From NCBI RefSeq assembly GCF_019669985.1, contig NZ_AP019782.1, forward strand, positions 3,218,001 through 3,282,000: a DNA stretch of 64,000 bases, written 5' to 3'. Of the stretch, positions 26,095 to 36,469 are shown in pieces; the first letter of the stretch is position 1, and each line of letters starts with the position of its first letter. The stretch comes from Methylogaea oryzae (GTDB lineage Bacteria; Pseudomonadota; Gammaproteobacteria; Methylococcales; Methylococcaceae). The notes under the pieces were generated by a model. The model ran no database searches. It saw only the letters and a list, made by a program, of their open reading frames with translations, and was not told where the DNA came from. Position numbers and translations under genes: made by a program.

Positions 26095-26778
26095 TCAACC
26101 GAATTCGCAAGCGATCCCGTCGAAATCCCGCACTTGACTGTGCGCCGCGGCAGGGTCGACATCGCCGTCACGCACCAGCCATGCGGTAGCCATGCCGGCG
26201 GCCTGGGCCGCATCCAATTCGCCGCGTATATCCGAGAGAAACAACACCGACTGAGGCGGGACAGCGATCGACTTGGCGATGCAGCGATAGGACTCCGCGT
26301 CCTGTTTGGCACCCACATTGGTGTCGAAATAACCGGAGAACAACGGCGTCAAATCGCCATAGGCGGTATGCCCAAACAACAGTTTTTGCGCGTGGACGGA
26401 GCCGGAGGAAAATACGTACAAACGCACCCCCCGGCCATGCCATTCCCGTAAACGGCGCACCGCGTCCTCATAGACATGGCCGGTAAAATCGCCCCGCCGG
26501 TAGCCGTCCTCCCAAATCAGCCCCTGCAAAGCTTTCAACGGCGTGATCTTGCGGTCCTCGTCTATCCAGCGCAACAACTGCTCCACGGCGTCGCCGTCGC
26601 TCAACGGCCGCCCCACGGCGGCGGCCACATCGTCCAGCAAACACCGCACCGCGGCCTCATCGGCGTGGGCTTGCACAAACGCCGCCATATGCTGGCGAGC
26701 GTAGGGAAACAACACGTCCTTGACGAAAGAGAGGGACGATGTGGTGCCTTCGATATCGGTGAGCACGACTTCAATCAT
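26095..26778 (-). CDS. mtnC: Enolase-phosphatase E1
   Basis: A 227-aa HAD-superfamily enzyme of methionine salvage that enolises and dephosphorylates 2,3-diketo-5-methylthiopentyl-1-phosphate. The catalytic motif TDIEGTTSS (Asp8, Glu10) is at the N-terminus. VYVFSSGSVHAQKLLF-type and FLSDIRGELDAAQAAGM motifs complete the HAD core. The ATG at 26778 overlaps the mtnD stop by four bases; a longer open frame upstream is just antisense-like sequence within mtnD. It is the last gene of mtnBDC. Confidence 0.93.
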   Translation of the reverse strand: MIEVVLTDIEGTTSSLSFVKDVLFPYARQHMAAFVQAHADEAAVRCLLDDVAAAVGRPLSDGDAVEQLLRWIDEDRKITPLKALQGLIWEDGYRRGDFTGHVYEDAVRRLREWHGRGVRLYVFSSGSVHAQKLLFGHTAYGDLTPLFSGYFDTNVGAKQDAESYRCIAKSIAVPPQSVLFLSDIRGELDAAQAAGMATAWLVRDGDVDPAAAHSQVRDFDGIACEFG

Positions 26779-27338
26779 GGGCGATGCTCCGCCAAGAATT
26801 GCTCCAGCTTGGGAAGGCGCTCCGCAATGTCGTCGCCGGTGAATTGGGCCACCCAGCCGTCCGGCGTGGTGAATAAGCGAATGCATTTCAGCTCGGGCTC
26901 TGCGCCCATGTCGAACCAGTGCTTCACATCGGCCGGCACGCTGATCAAATCCCCCTGCTCGCACAGCACGGCGTAAACCTTATCGTCCGGGTGCAGGAAA
27001 AACAGGCCGCGCCCGCCGACGAAAAAGCGCACCTCGAAGTCGATGTGGGTGTGCTCGGACAGGAACTTCTGCCTCAGGGCGACTTTCTCCGGGAACTCCG
27101 GGGTGACACTGATAACGTCGGCCGACTGGAAGCCGTACACCCCCTTCAGGCGCTCCACCGACTCGGCGTAAGCGGCCAAAATCGCCTCCTGAGGGGCGTC
27201 CTCGGCCAAAGGCGCAGCGGCGGTCCAGCGCTCGAAACGCACGCCGATGGCGCCGAGGCTCTCGGCCATGGCGGAGAAATCGCCCGTCACTTCGAGCGGC
27301 GCGGCACCGGTGTCGGCGTAAACGGCAAGTAGACTCAT
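26775..27338 (-). CDS. mtnD: Acireductone dioxygenase
   Basis: A 187-aa cupin metalloenzyme acting on the acireductone made by MtnC. With Fe it gives the methionine precursor 4-methylthio-2-oxobutanoate; with Ni it gives an off-pathway product. Metal ligands are visible as HTHIDFE (His96, His98, Glu102) and VKHWFD (His140). Both ends overlap neighbours by four bases (ATGA), a tightly coupled operon. Confidence 0.95.
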   Translation of the reverse strand: MSLLAVYADTGAAPLEVTGDFSAMAESLGAIGVRFERWTAAAPLAEDAPQEAILAAYAESVERLKGVYGFQSADVISVTPEFPEKVALRQKFLSEHTHIDFEVRFFVGGRGLFFLHPDDKVYAVLCEQGDLISVPADVKHWFDMGAEPELKCIRLFTTPDGWVAQFTGDDIAERLPKLEQFLAEHRP

Positions 27339-27952
27339 GGCTTTTTCACTCCGTGCAGGCGAATCTCGAGATCGAACAAAAACTCCAGCGCTTCCAGGTG
27401 ACGCAAGGCGTCCGCCACCGAAGCGCCCCAGGTATAAAAGCCGTGTCCGGCGATAATGTAACCGTGGCTATCGCCATGCAGTTCCAGATACTCGTCCACC
27501 CGCAACGCCAAGCGGTTGATATTCTGGTCGTTGGGAAAAATAGGCACCGCCACGCGCGATTCGTGGGTATCGATTCCCGGCAAAGCCTTCAACAGCTCAT
27601 GGTCCTCCAACACGATTTCGTCTTGAAACAAGCGGGAAGCCAATACCGAGCCGGGCGAATGGGGATGCAGCACCGCGTTCACGGCGGGATAGCGCCGATA
27701 CAGCGAGGTATGCAGCAAGGTTTCCGCGGACGGTTTCTTGCCGTCCAGGGAGCGCCCTTCCTCGTCCACCAGCATGATGTCGTCCGACGTCAAATGCCCT
27801 TTGTGCCGACCGGACACGGTGATGGCGATACGTCCGTCGCTCAAACGGGCGGAAAAATTGCCGCTGGTGGCCGGCACCCAGCCACGGCCGTGAATATAAC
27901 GGCCGGCGTCGATCAACTCGGCGGCGCGTAAGCGAATTTCGTCGGTCTGCAC
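27335..27952 (-). CDS. mtnB: Methylthioribulose-1-phosphate dehydratase
   Basis: A 205-aa class II aldolase-fold zinc enzyme, first in this methionine-salvage operon. Visible features are PATSGNFSARL, VSGRHKGHLT, a catalytic Glu in SAETLLH, the zinc pair HPHS and a third ligand in IIAGHGFYTWG. I start it at a GTG (27952) preceded by AGGA; the reading frame is open a further 26 codons, but without a ribosome site. mtnA, mtnK or mtnP are not in the window, so the upstream steps are encoded elsewhere. Confidence 0.92.
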   Translation of the reverse strand: MQTDEIRLRAAELIDAGRYIHGRGWVPATSGNFSARLSDGRIAITVSGRHKGHLTSDDIMLVDEEGRSLDGKKPSAETLLHTSLYRRYPAVNAVLHPHSPGSVLASRLFQDEIVLEDHELLKALPGIDTHESRVAVPIFPNDQNINRLALRVDEYLELHGDSHGYIIAGHGFYTWGASVADALRHLEALEFLFDLEIRLHGVKKP

Positions 27953-28170
27953 GGTTCCTGGTTTTCCCCTCGTAAATAGTCGCGCGATTGTAGTGGCCCT
28001 ATCCCTTAAGCTCAATCGCATTGCTAACAATCGCCGCTATCCCATGAGATAATTGCGGCGAGATGACATAAACCACAAAGGTGGCGCGTTTATCGCCCCG
28101 CTCCAGGCTAATTTACCGTCCACCTCACAGCCAAGGAGGCACTGACCACCGGATCCAGCAAATCGCCAAG

Positions 28171-30909
28171 ATGGACGCAATCAACCAAACAACCTTACTC
28201 GGTGAGACCAGGCAAGACGTAGCGACCCTGGAAACCCTAGTAGCCGCCATCGCCGGCGCCACAGGACGGCAACTGCTGGACAACATCGTACGCTGGACCT
28301 CGGAATGGCTGGATGCGGATGTTTGCATGATTGGAGCGCTGGAAGACGGCGCCTATGTCGATACGGTTTCCGTCTTCTCGAACGGCGCCCCCGCCCCCAA
28401 CTTCCGCTACCAGCTGCCGCACCCCCCCTGCCGCCACATCATGAATCCGGACGAATGCGCCCATTGCGAGCGCAACGTCGAGTGCCTGAGCCAGAATAAT
28501 CCGCTGCTGACCGACACTCCGCCGACCGATTACTTGGCGCTGCCCATCACCGATCAACAAAGCGGATTGCTGGGCCTATTCGCGGTCTTCAGCCAAAGAA
28601 AGCTGCATTTAAGCCCGCAACGGCAGAAATTGCTGGAATTGCTCTGCGCCATGGCCGCATCGGAAATCGAGCGGCGCTCGGTGGAAACGCAGCTGCGGCG
28701 GCGCGACTGCATTCTGGATGCGGTCAGCTTCTGTGCCAGCCTGCTGCTGCGCGCCGAACAGATGGACCAGGTCATCAACACGGTGGTGGAGCGCTTGGGC
28801 CGCGCCGCCGAAGTCAGCCGCACCAGCGTGTTCGAGAATAGCGAGGACGATGCCGGCGAAACCCTATGCAGCCTGCGTTACGAATGGGTCGCCGAGGGCA
28901 TAAGGCCGCAAATCGACGACCCCCGCTTGCAAAACACCCCCTATCGCCACAACGGCTTCAACCGCTGGCAGGAATTGCTCAGCAGCCACCAGGTTATCGC
29001 CAGCAAAGTGTCCGAACTGCCGCCCGAGGAAAGGGCTATCCTGGCGCAAGAAGGCATCAAATCCACCCTATCGGTGCCCATCTTCATGGAAGACGCCTGG
29101 TGGGGCTTCGTCAGCTTCGACGACTGCGCCCACGAAAGGCAATGGTCCGTGCACGAAGTGGGCGCCCTGCTGGCCGCCGCCGCCGTCATCGCTTCGGCGA
29201 TCCAGCGCCGGCACGGGGAAAAGCGCCAGCGCCAAGCCGCGACGATGTTCGAAAACACCATCCAGGGCATCGTCATCACCGACAAGAACGGCAACATCGA
29301 GGCCATCAACCAAGCCTTCAGCGAAATCACCGGCTACAGCGAGGCGGAGGTGCTGGGCCAAAACCCCCGCTTTCTCAGCTCGGGCCGCCACGGCAAGGAA
29401 TTCTATGCCGAACTCTGGCAATCGGTGCTCAGCAACGGCCGCTGGCGCGGCGAAATCTGGAACCGCCGCAAAAACGGCGAAATTTATCCCGAGTTGCTGA
29501 CCATCAGCACGGTCAAGGATCAAGACAACGCCATCCTCAACTACATCGCGGTATTTTCCGACATCAGCGAAATCAAGGAAGCCCAGCGCCAGCTGGACTA
29601 CCTGGCCAACCACGACCCGCTGACGGAACTGCCCAACCGGCGCTTGTTCAACGAATTGCTAGACCATGCCATCGCCTGCGCGCAGCAGGAAAAGCGCATT
29701 GTCGGCGTGTTGGTGTTCGACCTGGACCGCTTCAAGCAAATCAACGACAGCTTAGGCCACCCGGCCGGCGACGCCCTGCTGCAAGAGGTAGCCAAGCGGC
29801 TGCGTCATACCATACGGCGCAGCGACACCCTGGCGCGCTTGGTGGGCGACCAGTTTGCCTTGCTGGTGGAGGAGACGGAAGACGCGCAACAACTGAGCAA
29901 AATCGCGCGCCAAACCCTGGAAGTGCTCAGCGAGCCGCTGCAAGCTCACGGCCACGAGTTCTATATCACCGCCAGCGTCGGCATCGCCATCTGCCCCGGC
30001 GACGGCGACGATGTTCAAACGCTGATCCGCAATGCCGAATCGGCCATGTACCAAGCCAAGGAACAAGGCCGCAACGCCTACCATTATTATTCCGCCGAAC
30101 TCACCGCCAGCTCTTTCGAGCGGTTGTTCATGGAAACCCACCTGCGCCAAGCCCTCGGCAAAAACGAGCTGGTGCTGCACTACCAGCCGCAAGTCATGCT
30201 GAACGGCGGCGCCATTGTCGGCGCGGAAGCCTTGATACGCTGGCAGCATCCCGAACTCGGCTCCATTTCGCCGGGCAAGTTCATCCCGATAGCGGAGGAA
30301 AGCGGGCTCATCATCCCCATCGGCGAATGGGTGCTGCGCACCGCCTGCCGCCAGGCCAAAGCCTGGCGCGACGCCGGCCTGCCCTTGCACAGCATTTCGG
30401 TCAATATCGCCGGCCCTCAGTTCGAACGCGCGGAATTCGTCGATACCGTGCGCCAGGCACTGGCCGAAACCGGCCTGGAACCGGAAGCGCTGGAGTTGGA
30501 AATCACCGAAACCTTCATTTCCCGGCGCATCGACCACGCGCTAGCCGTGCTGGAAGAGCTGCGCAGCCTGGGCGTAAAACTGGCCATCGACGATTTCGGC
30601 ACCGGCTACTCCTCCATGATGTATCTCAAGCGGCTGCCCATCGACAAGCTGAAAATCGACCGCTCCTTCGTCAACGACCTGCCCCACGACGAAAACGACA
30701 CGGCCATCGCCAAAGCCATCATTGCCCTGGGCAAGAGCCTGGGCTTCACGGTCATCGCCGAGGGCATCGAGACCCTGGAGCAGCAAGAGTTCTTGCGCCT
30801 GGAAGGCTGCGACCAAGGCCAGGGCTTTCTCCATAGCCGTCCGGTGCCCACGCCTCAATTCGAAGCGCTGCTAGTCAACGGCATTCCGGCCTTCGCCCCA
30901 AAGCCTTAA
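28171..30909 (+). CDS. GAF-GAF-PAS-GGDEF-EAL c-di-GMP phosphodiesterase
   Basis: A 912-aa cytoplasmic signalling protein: GAF (~20-170), second GAF (~190-340), PAS (~355-473), GGDEF (~476-640) and EAL (~647-905). The PAS has the typical GIVITDKNGNIEAINQAF. In the GGDEF domain the active-site signature is VGDQF (~559), so cyclase activity is doubtful. The EAL domain keeps AEALIRW, DDFGTGYSSMMYLKRLP and KIDRSFV, so it should hydrolyse c-di-GMP. The start is uncertain: the frame is open to a GTG at 28081, and I prefer the ATG at 28171. It is monocistronic and divergent from mtnBDC. Confidence 0.88.
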   Translation: MDAINQTTLLGETRQDVATLETLVAAIAGATGRQLLDNIVRWTSEWLDADVCMIGALEDGAYVDTVSVFSNGAPAPNFRYQLPHPPCRHIMNPDECAHCERNVECLSQNNPLLTDTPPTDYLALPITDQQSGLLGLFAVFSQRKLHLSPQRQKLLELLCAMAASEIERRSVETQLRRRDCILDAVSFCASLLLRAEQMDQVINTVVERLGRAAEVSRTSVFENSEDDAGETLCSLRYEWVAEGIRPQIDDPRLQNTPYRHNGFNRWQELLSSHQVIASKVSELPPEERAILAQEGIKSTLSVPIFMEDAWWGFVSFDDCAHERQWSVHEVGALLAAAAVIASAIQRRHGEKRQRQAATMFENTIQGIVITDKNGNIEAINQAFSEITGYSEAEVLGQNPRFLSSGRHGKEFYAELWQSVLSNGRWRGEIWNRRKNGEIYPELLTISTVKDQDNAILNYIAVFSDISEIKEAQRQLDYLANHDPLTELPNRRLFNELLDHAIACAQQEKRIVGVLVFDLDRFKQINDSLGHPAGDALLQEVAKRLRHTIRRSDTLARLVGDQFALLVEETEDAQQLSKIARQTLEVLSEPLQAHGHEFYITASVGIAICPGDGDDVQTLIRNAESAMYQAKEQGRNAYHYYSAELTASSFERLFMETHLRQALGKNELVLHYQPQVMLNGGAIVGAEALIRWQHPELGSISPGKFIPIAEESGLIIPIGEWVLRTACRQAKAWRDAGLPLHSISVNIAGPQFERAEFVDTVRQALAETGLEPEALELEITETFISRRIDHALAVLEELRSLGVKLAIDDFGTGYSSMMYLKRLPIDKLKIDRSFVNDLPHDENDTAIAKAIIALGKSLGFTVIAEGIETLEQQEFLRLEGCDQGQGFLHSRPVPTPQFEALLVNGIPAFAPKP

Positions 30910-31066
30910 TCGCGTCTGGCGGGACGGCGAAATGCCGGCAAGCATCGCCCTGACCGCGATAGCGTTTTGGCCGCCGCAAAATTCCCACTAATTCGCTCGG
31001 ATACCAGCGCTCCGGCCCCGCCGACTGGCGTACAATAGCGGCCTTAACCGCAGCAGCCGGCCTGCC

Positions 31067-33187
31067 ATGCACACCGCCCCCGATCTATTCTCCCACCGCC
31101 CCTATTGGGCCAAGCGCTTCGGCGTGGCCCCGCAACTGCCCATGTCCCGCAGCGAAATGGACGCCCTCGGCTGGGACGCCTGCGACGTCGTGCTCGTCAC
31201 CGGCGACGCCTACGTCGACCATCCCAGCTTCGGCATGGCCCTGATCGGCCGCCTGCTGGAAACCCACGGCTTCCGCGTCGGCATCATCGCCCAGCCGGAC
31301 TGGACCTCAGCAGAGGATTTCAAGCGGCTGGGCGAGCCCAAGCTGTTCTTCGGCGTCACCGGCGGCAACATGGACTCCATGGTCAACCGCTACACCTCCG
31401 ACCGCCGCATCCGCTCCAACGACGCCTATACCCCCGACGGCGAAGGCGGCAAGCGGCCGGACCGCAGTGTGCTGGTCTATTCCCAGCGCTGCCGCGAGGC
31501 TTACAAGCACGTGCCGCTGGTCATCGGCGGCATCGAAGCGTCCCTGCGCCGCATCGGCCACTACGACTACTGGTCCGACACCGTGCGCCGCTCGGTGCTG
31601 GTGGACGCCAAGGCCGACCTGCTGGTGTACGGCAACGGCGAGCGCGCCGTGGTGGAGATCGCCCACCGCCTGGCCAAGGGCGAGCCCATCGGCAACCTCA
31701 CCGACCTGCGCGGCACCGCCTTCTTGCGGAAAGGCGTGCCGGACGGCTGGACGGAAATCGACTCCAGCGACGTGGACCACCCTGGCGTGGTGGTGCCCCA
31801 TCCCAACCCTTACGACGAAGCGCCGCCCGCCTGCGCCCAGGACGAGACCGCAACGCCGATCCGCTTCAACCGGAAACCCAAGCTGGACCCGGCCGCCACC
31901 GTCATCCGCCTGCCCGCCTACGAACAGGTGAAGGCCGACCCGGTGCTGTACGCCCACGCCTCGCGGGTGCTGCACCTGGAAACCAATCCCGGCAACGCCC
32001 GCGCCCTGATCCAGCGCCACGGCGACCGCGACGTGTGGCTCAACCCGCCGCCCATCCCGCTCACCACGGCGGAAATGGACAAGGTCTACGGCCTGCCCTA
32101 CTCGCGCGTACCCCACTCCGCCTACGGCAAGGCCAAGCTGCCGGCCTTCGAGATGATCCAGCACTCGGTGACCATCATGCGCGGCTGCTTCGGCGGCTGC
32201 ACCTTCTGCTCCATCACCGAGCACGAGGGCCGCATCATCCAGAGCCGCTCGGAGGATTCCATCATCCGCGAGATCGAGGCCATCCGCGACACCTCCCCGG
32301 CTTTCACCGGCCACATCTCCGACCTGGGCGGCCCGACCGCCAATATGTACCGCTTGGCCTGCAAGTCGCGGGAGGTGGAAGCCGCCTGCCGCAAGCCCTC
32401 CTGCGTCTATCCAGACGTGTGCCACAACCTCGGCACCGACCACGGCCCCCTCATCAAGCTGTACCGGCGCGCCCGCAGCCTTGCCGGGGTGAAGAAGATC
32501 ACCATCGGCTCGGGGCTGCGCTACGACCTGGCGGTGAAATCGCCGGAATACATCAAGGAGCTGGTCACCCACCACGTCGGCGGCTACCTGAAGATCGCGC
32601 CGGAGCACACCGAGGCCGGCCCCCTGTCAAAAATGATGAAGCCCGGCATCGGCACCTACGACCGCTTCAAGGCGCTGTTCGACAAGTACTCGAAAGAGGC
32701 CGGCAAGGAGCAGTATCTCATCCCCTACTTCATCGCCGCCCACCCCGGCACGACGGACCAGGACATGCTCAACCTGGCCCTGTGGCTGAAACGCAACGGC
32801 TTCCGTCCCGACCAGGTGCAGGCCTTCCTGCCCTCGCCCATGGCGGTGGCGACGGCCATGTACCATTCCGGCAAGGACCCGCTGCACAAGGTCGGCCGGG
32901 GCAGCGAATCCGTCTTCACGGCAAAGAAGCTCAGCCAGCGGCGGCTGCACAAGGCCTTCCTGCGCTACCACGACGCGGAAAACTGGCCGATGCTGCGGGA
33001 AGCGTTGAAACGCATGGGCCGCGCCGACCTCATCGGCAACGGCAAGCACCATCTGGTGCCCAGTTGGCAGCCGGCGGGAACGGGACAACAGGGCGAGGGA
33101 GCGCGCACGGAGCGCAGCCTCAAACCGCGCCCGAGCAAAACGGCGCGAACTAGCGCGCCAAAATCCATCGGCAAACGCCGGCGTTAA
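31067..33187 (+). CDS. YgiQ-family radical SAM protein
   Basis: A 706-aa radical SAM enzyme with the iron-sulfur motif CFGGCTFC (CxxxCxxC, around residue 372) within [19 protein letters not shown]. The N-terminal domain ([17 protein letters not shown]) and the C-terminal basic tail are typical of the family. Its reaction is not established. A TACAAT -10-like element is at 31031. The next gene follows after four bases, so they are one transcript. Confidence 0.93.
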   Translation: MHTAPDLFSHRPYWAKRFGVAPQLPMSRSEMDALGWDACDVVLVTGDAYVDHPSFGMALIGRLLETHGFRVGIIAQPDWTSAEDFKRLGEPKLFFGVTGGNMDSMVNRYTSDRRIRSNDAYTPDGEGGKRPDRSVLVYSQRCREAYKHVPLVIGGIEASLRRIGHYDYWSDTVRRSVLVDAKADLLVYGNGERAVVEIAHRLAKGEPIGNLTDLRGTAFLRKGVPDGWTEIDSSDVDHPGVVVPHPNPYDEAPPACAQDETATPIRFNRKPKLDPAATVIRLPAYEQVKADPVLYAHASRVLHLETNPGNARALIQRHGDRDVWLNPPPIPLTTAEMDKVYGLPYSRVPHSAYGKAKLPAFEMIQHSVTIMRGCFGGCTFCSITEHEGRIIQSRSEDSIIREIEAIRDTSPAFTGHISDLGGPTANMYRLACKSREVEAACRKPSCVYPDVCHNLGTDHGPLIKLYRRARSLAGVKKITIGSGLRYDLAVKSPEYIKELVTHHVGGYLKIAPEHTEAGPLSKMMKPGIGTYDRFKALFDKYSKEAGKEQYLIPYFIAAHPGTTDQDMLNLALWLKRNGFRPDQVQAFLPSPMAVATAMYHSGKDPLHKVGRGSESVFTAKKLSQRRLHKAFLRYHDAENWPMLREALKRMGRADLIGNGKHHLVPSWQPAGTGQQGEGARTERSLKPRPSKTARTSAPKSIGKRRR

Positions 33188-33191
33188 CTCC

Positions 33192-33644
33192 ATGCGAATC
33201 TGGATCGACGCCGACGCCTGCCCCAACGTCATCAAGGAAATCCTGTTCCGCGCCGCCGAGCGGGTGAAGGTGTCCACCACCCTGGTGGCCAACCAATTGA
33301 TACGCACGCCGCCGTCGCAATACATCCGCGCGGTGCAGGTGTCCGGCGGCTTCGATGTGGCCGACAATTACATCGTGGCGCAGCTGCAAGCGGGCGATCT
33401 GGTAATCACCGCCGACATTCCCCTGGCCGATGCCGTCATCGCCAAGCAAGGCCACGCGCTCAACCCGCGCGGGGAGTTTTACACCCCGGAAAACATCAAG
33501 CAGCGGCTGGCCATGCGCGACTTCATGGATCAGCTGCGCGGCAGCGGCATCCAAACCGGCGGCCCCGCTGCGCTCAACCAAAGCGACCAGCGCGCGTTCG
33601 CCAACCGGCTAGACGCTTTTCTAGCCAAACACGCGCGGCCTTGA
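33192..33644 (+). CDS. YaiI/YqxD family protein (UPF0178)
   Basis: A 150-aa small cytoplasmic protein. The N-terminal [22 protein letters not shown] and later [19 protein letters not shown] are the family signature, with acidic residues arranged as in PIN-like nucleases. Function is not established. The gene begins four bases after the YgiQ-family gene. Confidence 0.92.
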   Translation: MRIWIDADACPNVIKEILFRAAERVKVSTTLVANQLIRTPPSQYIRAVQVSGGFDVADNYIVAQLQAGDLVITADIPLADAVIAKQGHALNPRGEFYTPENIKQRLAMRDFMDQLRGSGIQTGGPAALNQSDQRAFANRLDAFLAKHARP

Positions 33645-33654
33645 GCGCACGGCG

Positions 33655-34002
33655 TCAGTGGCAGCTACTGGCTTCCACCTGCGCCGCCGCGTATACGGTC
33701 TGATCCTGAGGATTCTGCTTGATGACCGTCGTCAATTCGCGCAGCTTTTCCTCCGACGGCTTGAGCCGCGCCGTGATCGCGTCCATTTGCGGAGCCAAGG
33801 CGTCCATGGCGGACTGATCGTGGGACTGGTGGGCGATGAGAATTTTTCCCCGGACTTTTTGCAAGGCGCAACGATCCGGCTGCATGTGCTTGAGCAAAGC
33901 CAGCGCTTCATCCACGGAGGGATTGGCGGCTCCGACCGGCACGGAGAAAAGAAAAGCGGATAAGGACAGGCAAGCGACCAACGGCAACGTTTTGTTATTC
34001 AT
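33655..34002 (-). CDS. Hypothetical periplasmic protein
   Basis: A 115-aa protein with a signal peptide (NKTLPLVACLSLSAFLFS, likely cleavage after VGAA). The mature part is short, helical and charged, with a Cys early (PDRCALQ) and another two residues before the end (ASSCH), so a disulfide is possible. I recognise no family. The ATG at 34002 has a GGGAGC ribosome site. It is convergent with the YaiI-family gene, 10 bases away, and has its own promoter upstream. Confidence 0.7.
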   Translation of the reverse strand: MNNKTLPLVACLSLSAFLFSVPVGAANPSVDEALALLKHMQPDRCALQKVRGKILIAHQSHDQSAMDALAPQMDAITARLKPSEEKLRELTTVIKQNPQDQTVYAAAQVEASSCH

Positions 34003-34342
34003 ATTGAGCTCCCGTGATGTGCAACGCGAAACTGGCGCGGCACGATCCCAAGAGTCAGACCGCCGGCGCCGACCGCGACTTTCGACGCGGCCCAAGAGCA
34101 TAAAAATGCAGGAGCGCAATTGTCAACAATACCAACCGCGGACGCGATTATCCTCGGCGGCGCACCGGATCAAACACGCCCGCGAGGAGCGCCGCGGCCA
34201 ATCCGACGCCAACCACCGGACAAAACCGGCGTGGGTTGGACGGGGGCGCTCCTGGTGGCGGAACCTAAGGGGGAGGGAGAGGCCGGCGCCGCGAGGGGCG
34301 GCCCGGCCGCGTGGATCGGAAGCCTGGACTCACAGCACAGGG
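34003..34342. other. Intergenic stretch between opgH and the periplasmic protein gene
   Basis: This stretch of 340 bases has no credible gene; an 82-codon plus-strand frame inside it has no family features. It contains the promoter at 34097-34126. I see no clear terminator for opgH; the GC-rich run near 34270-34320 could form weak hairpins. Confidence 0.5.
34097..34126 (-). promoter_or_regulatory. Promoter of the 115-aa periplasmic protein gene
   Basis: On the minus strand, a perfect TTGACA is followed after 18 bases by TATGCT. Transcription would start near 34090 and leave an ~88-base leader before the ATG at 34002. Confidence 0.5.
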
Positions 34343-36469
34343 CTAGTGGGATACCGGTCCGTCAGTAGTCGCCTGCCCCGTCACCACCGTGCCGCTGGCG
34401 GCCAGGGTATGCAGGCGCAGGAGGGTTTCGGGATCCGACAGCACGGCGCGTTTTTCCTGCAACGAAAGGCTCTCCGAACCGTCTTCCAGCAACTGGTAGG
34501 TCAGCGCGCGTAACTGATAACGCTGGCGTTTGCGCAACGGCCGCTGCGGCAGCAGCCCCTGGTGCAATGCCATGACGGCGGCGTCGGCCACCACGTCCTC
34601 GGCACGGCCGCCGGCGCGTCTCGACCAAAAATCCACCGTTTCCAAATTTTCTTCCAATAAGCGCAATACCCGGGGAGGATCGTACTCTTCCGGCGTCAGG
34701 AACAATCCCCAGCGCTTGAGGCAACGGCCCAGGTGGGTGCTGCTGGAATACATGGACACCGGCACGGACAGCACCAGGCCGGCCAACACGGGCGTGAGCC
34801 AAAGAAAGAAGTCCGGCACGTAGCTGTAGCTGAGCCAGCCGGCGGATATCCCCACGGCGGTGTGGCCGTAATGGGCGGCCACGGCCTCGCTGAAGCCGAG
34901 CCGATGGTCGCCGCGCTGCTGCGACGGCCAACCGACGCTGCGGCGCGACAGGATGGCCAGCACGAACTTGCTCTGGTAAATCATCAGCACCGGCGCGATG
35001 AGGGTGGTGAACACCGTTTCCAGCACCACGCTGAGGCTGACGCGGATCAGGCCGCCGTAGCTTTTCAGCTTGCGCCATTGCAGCACCAGCAACAGCAACC
35101 CCATCGCCTTGGGCAGGAACAGCATGCCCAACGTCACCAGCAGCACCGTGGTCATTTCCACCGTATAGGACTCGGGCCACACCGGATACCAATTGTCGCC
35201 GGAGAAATACACCGGCACGGTTTGGGTCTGGTTGTAGGCCTCGATGCCGGTCACCATGAGGAACATCGCCCACAGCGGCGAAGACAAATAAGACATCATG
35301 CCCATCAGCATGTATAGCCGGCTCAAGGGGCGCATCCCCCGCACCAGCAACACGCCGGCGTGCTGGAGATTGCCCTGGCACCAGCGGCGGTCGCGCTTGG
35401 CGAAGTCGATGAGGGTGGTGGGCAGCTCTTCGTAGCTCTCGCCCATGTCGTAAGCCAGCCAAACCTCCCAACCGGCACGGCGCAACAAGGCCGCCTCGAC
35501 GAAATCGTGGCTGAAGATTTCCCCGCCGAACGGTTCGCGGCCGGGCAATTTGGGCAGGTGGCAATGCTCGACGAAAGGCTTGAGGCGAATGATGGCGTTG
35601 TGGCCCCAGTAGTTGCCGTCGCACATCTGCCAATAATTGAGGCCGGCGGCGAACATGCCGCCGTACAGGCTGCTGGAAAATTGCAGCACGCGCACGAACA
35701 ACGATTCGTGGTTGACCGGGATGGGCGGCGTTTGGATCAGCGCCACCTGCGGCTGCGCCTCCATGGTTTCCACCATTTTCACGAGCGTCGAACCGCCCAT
35801 GATGCTGTCGGCGTCCAACACGATCATATAGCGGTAACGGCCGCCCCAACGCTCGCAGAACTCGGCGATATTGCCGCATTTGCGCGAGGTGTTGTGCACC
35901 CGGTTGCGGTAGAACACCCGGCCGTGGGCGCCGGTCTCCTCGCACAACTGGTACCAGTTCAGCTCTTCCTGCAACCAGCACTGGGCGTCGCGGGTATCGC
36001 TGAGGATGAACAGATCGAATTCGCCGTCGCGGCCGGTTTCCTTGAGGGACTGCCAAATGGAGCGCAGGCCGGCGGACACCCGCTCCGGATCCTCGTTGTA
36101 CACCGGCATGACCACGGCGGTGCGCAGGGGAGAACCGTCGGCATCGGCGCCGGGCCGGGGCGGCTGGCGGGTAATGGCGAGGGGGTCGCCGCCGCGCAAC
36201 TGCACCCAGAACCCCAGCGCGGCGATCCAGAACGACGTGCTGACCCACAGGATCAGCGCGCCGTAAAGGAACAGCAGGGCGAACTCCAACGGCGTGACGC
36301 CGTCGGTCTGGAACACGCCGACCAACAGCACCATGGCGGCGGCGGTGGTGAGCAACACCAGGCTGAAATATACGACGCGCCGAAGCAGGATGCGTCCGGG
36401 GGTGGGCACGGGGGGCTTGAGGTAATCCGAGGGCATAGCGTCCCGCTGTTGGCTGTGTGTGAGGCTCAA
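34343..36469 (-). CDS. opgH: Osmoregulated periplasmic glucan glucosyltransferase OpgH
   Basis: A 708-aa inner-membrane glycosyltransferase (GT2) building the beta-glucan backbone of osmoregulated periplasmic glucans from UDP-glucose. Membrane helices flank a cytoplasmic catalytic domain with VLDADSIMGGSTLV (the D-x-D metal site), SHDFVEAALLRRAGW and KRDRRWCQGN (QxxRW type). The protein is shorter than E. coli OpgH (847 aa) because the long cytoplasmic N-terminal region is missing. The start overlaps the 158-aa gene by four bases. An internal ATG at 36436 is a possible alternative start. Confidence 0.95.
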   Translation of the reverse strand: MSLTHSQQRDAMPSDYLKPPVPTPGRILLRRVVYFSLVLLTTAAAMVLLVGVFQTDGVTPLEFALLFLYGALILWVSTSFWIAALGFWVQLRGGDPLAITRQPPRPGADADGSPLRTAVVMPVYNEDPERVSAGLRSIWQSLKETGRDGEFDLFILSDTRDAQCWLQEELNWYQLCEETGAHGRVFYRNRVHNTSRKCGNIAEFCERWGGRYRYMIVLDADSIMGGSTLVKMVETMEAQPQVALIQTPPIPVNHESLFVRVLQFSSSLYGGMFAAGLNYWQMCDGNYWGHNAIIRLKPFVEHCHLPKLPGREPFGGEIFSHDFVEAALLRRAGWEVWLAYDMGESYEELPTTLIDFAKRDRRWCQGNLQHAGVLLVRGMRPLSRLYMLMGMMSYLSSPLWAMFLMVTGIEAYNQTQTVPVYFSGDNWYPVWPESYTVEMTTVLLVTLGMLFLPKAMGLLLLVLQWRKLKSYGGLIRVSLSVVLETVFTTLIAPVLMIYQSKFVLAILSRRSVGWPSQQRGDHRLGFSEAVAAHYGHTAVGISAGWLSYSYVPDFFLWLTPVLAGLVLSVPVSMYSSSTHLGRCLKRWGLFLTPEEYDPPRVLRLLEENLETVDFWSRRAGGRAEDVVADAAVMALHQGLLPQRPLRKRQRYQLRALTYQLLEDGSESLSLQEKRAVLSDPETLLRLHTLAASGTVVTGQATTDGPVSH

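Noticed and set aside
34120-34368. 82-codon plus-strand frame between two minus-strand genes
   Set aside because: Low-complexity translation, overlap with the opgH end and no homology that I can recognise.
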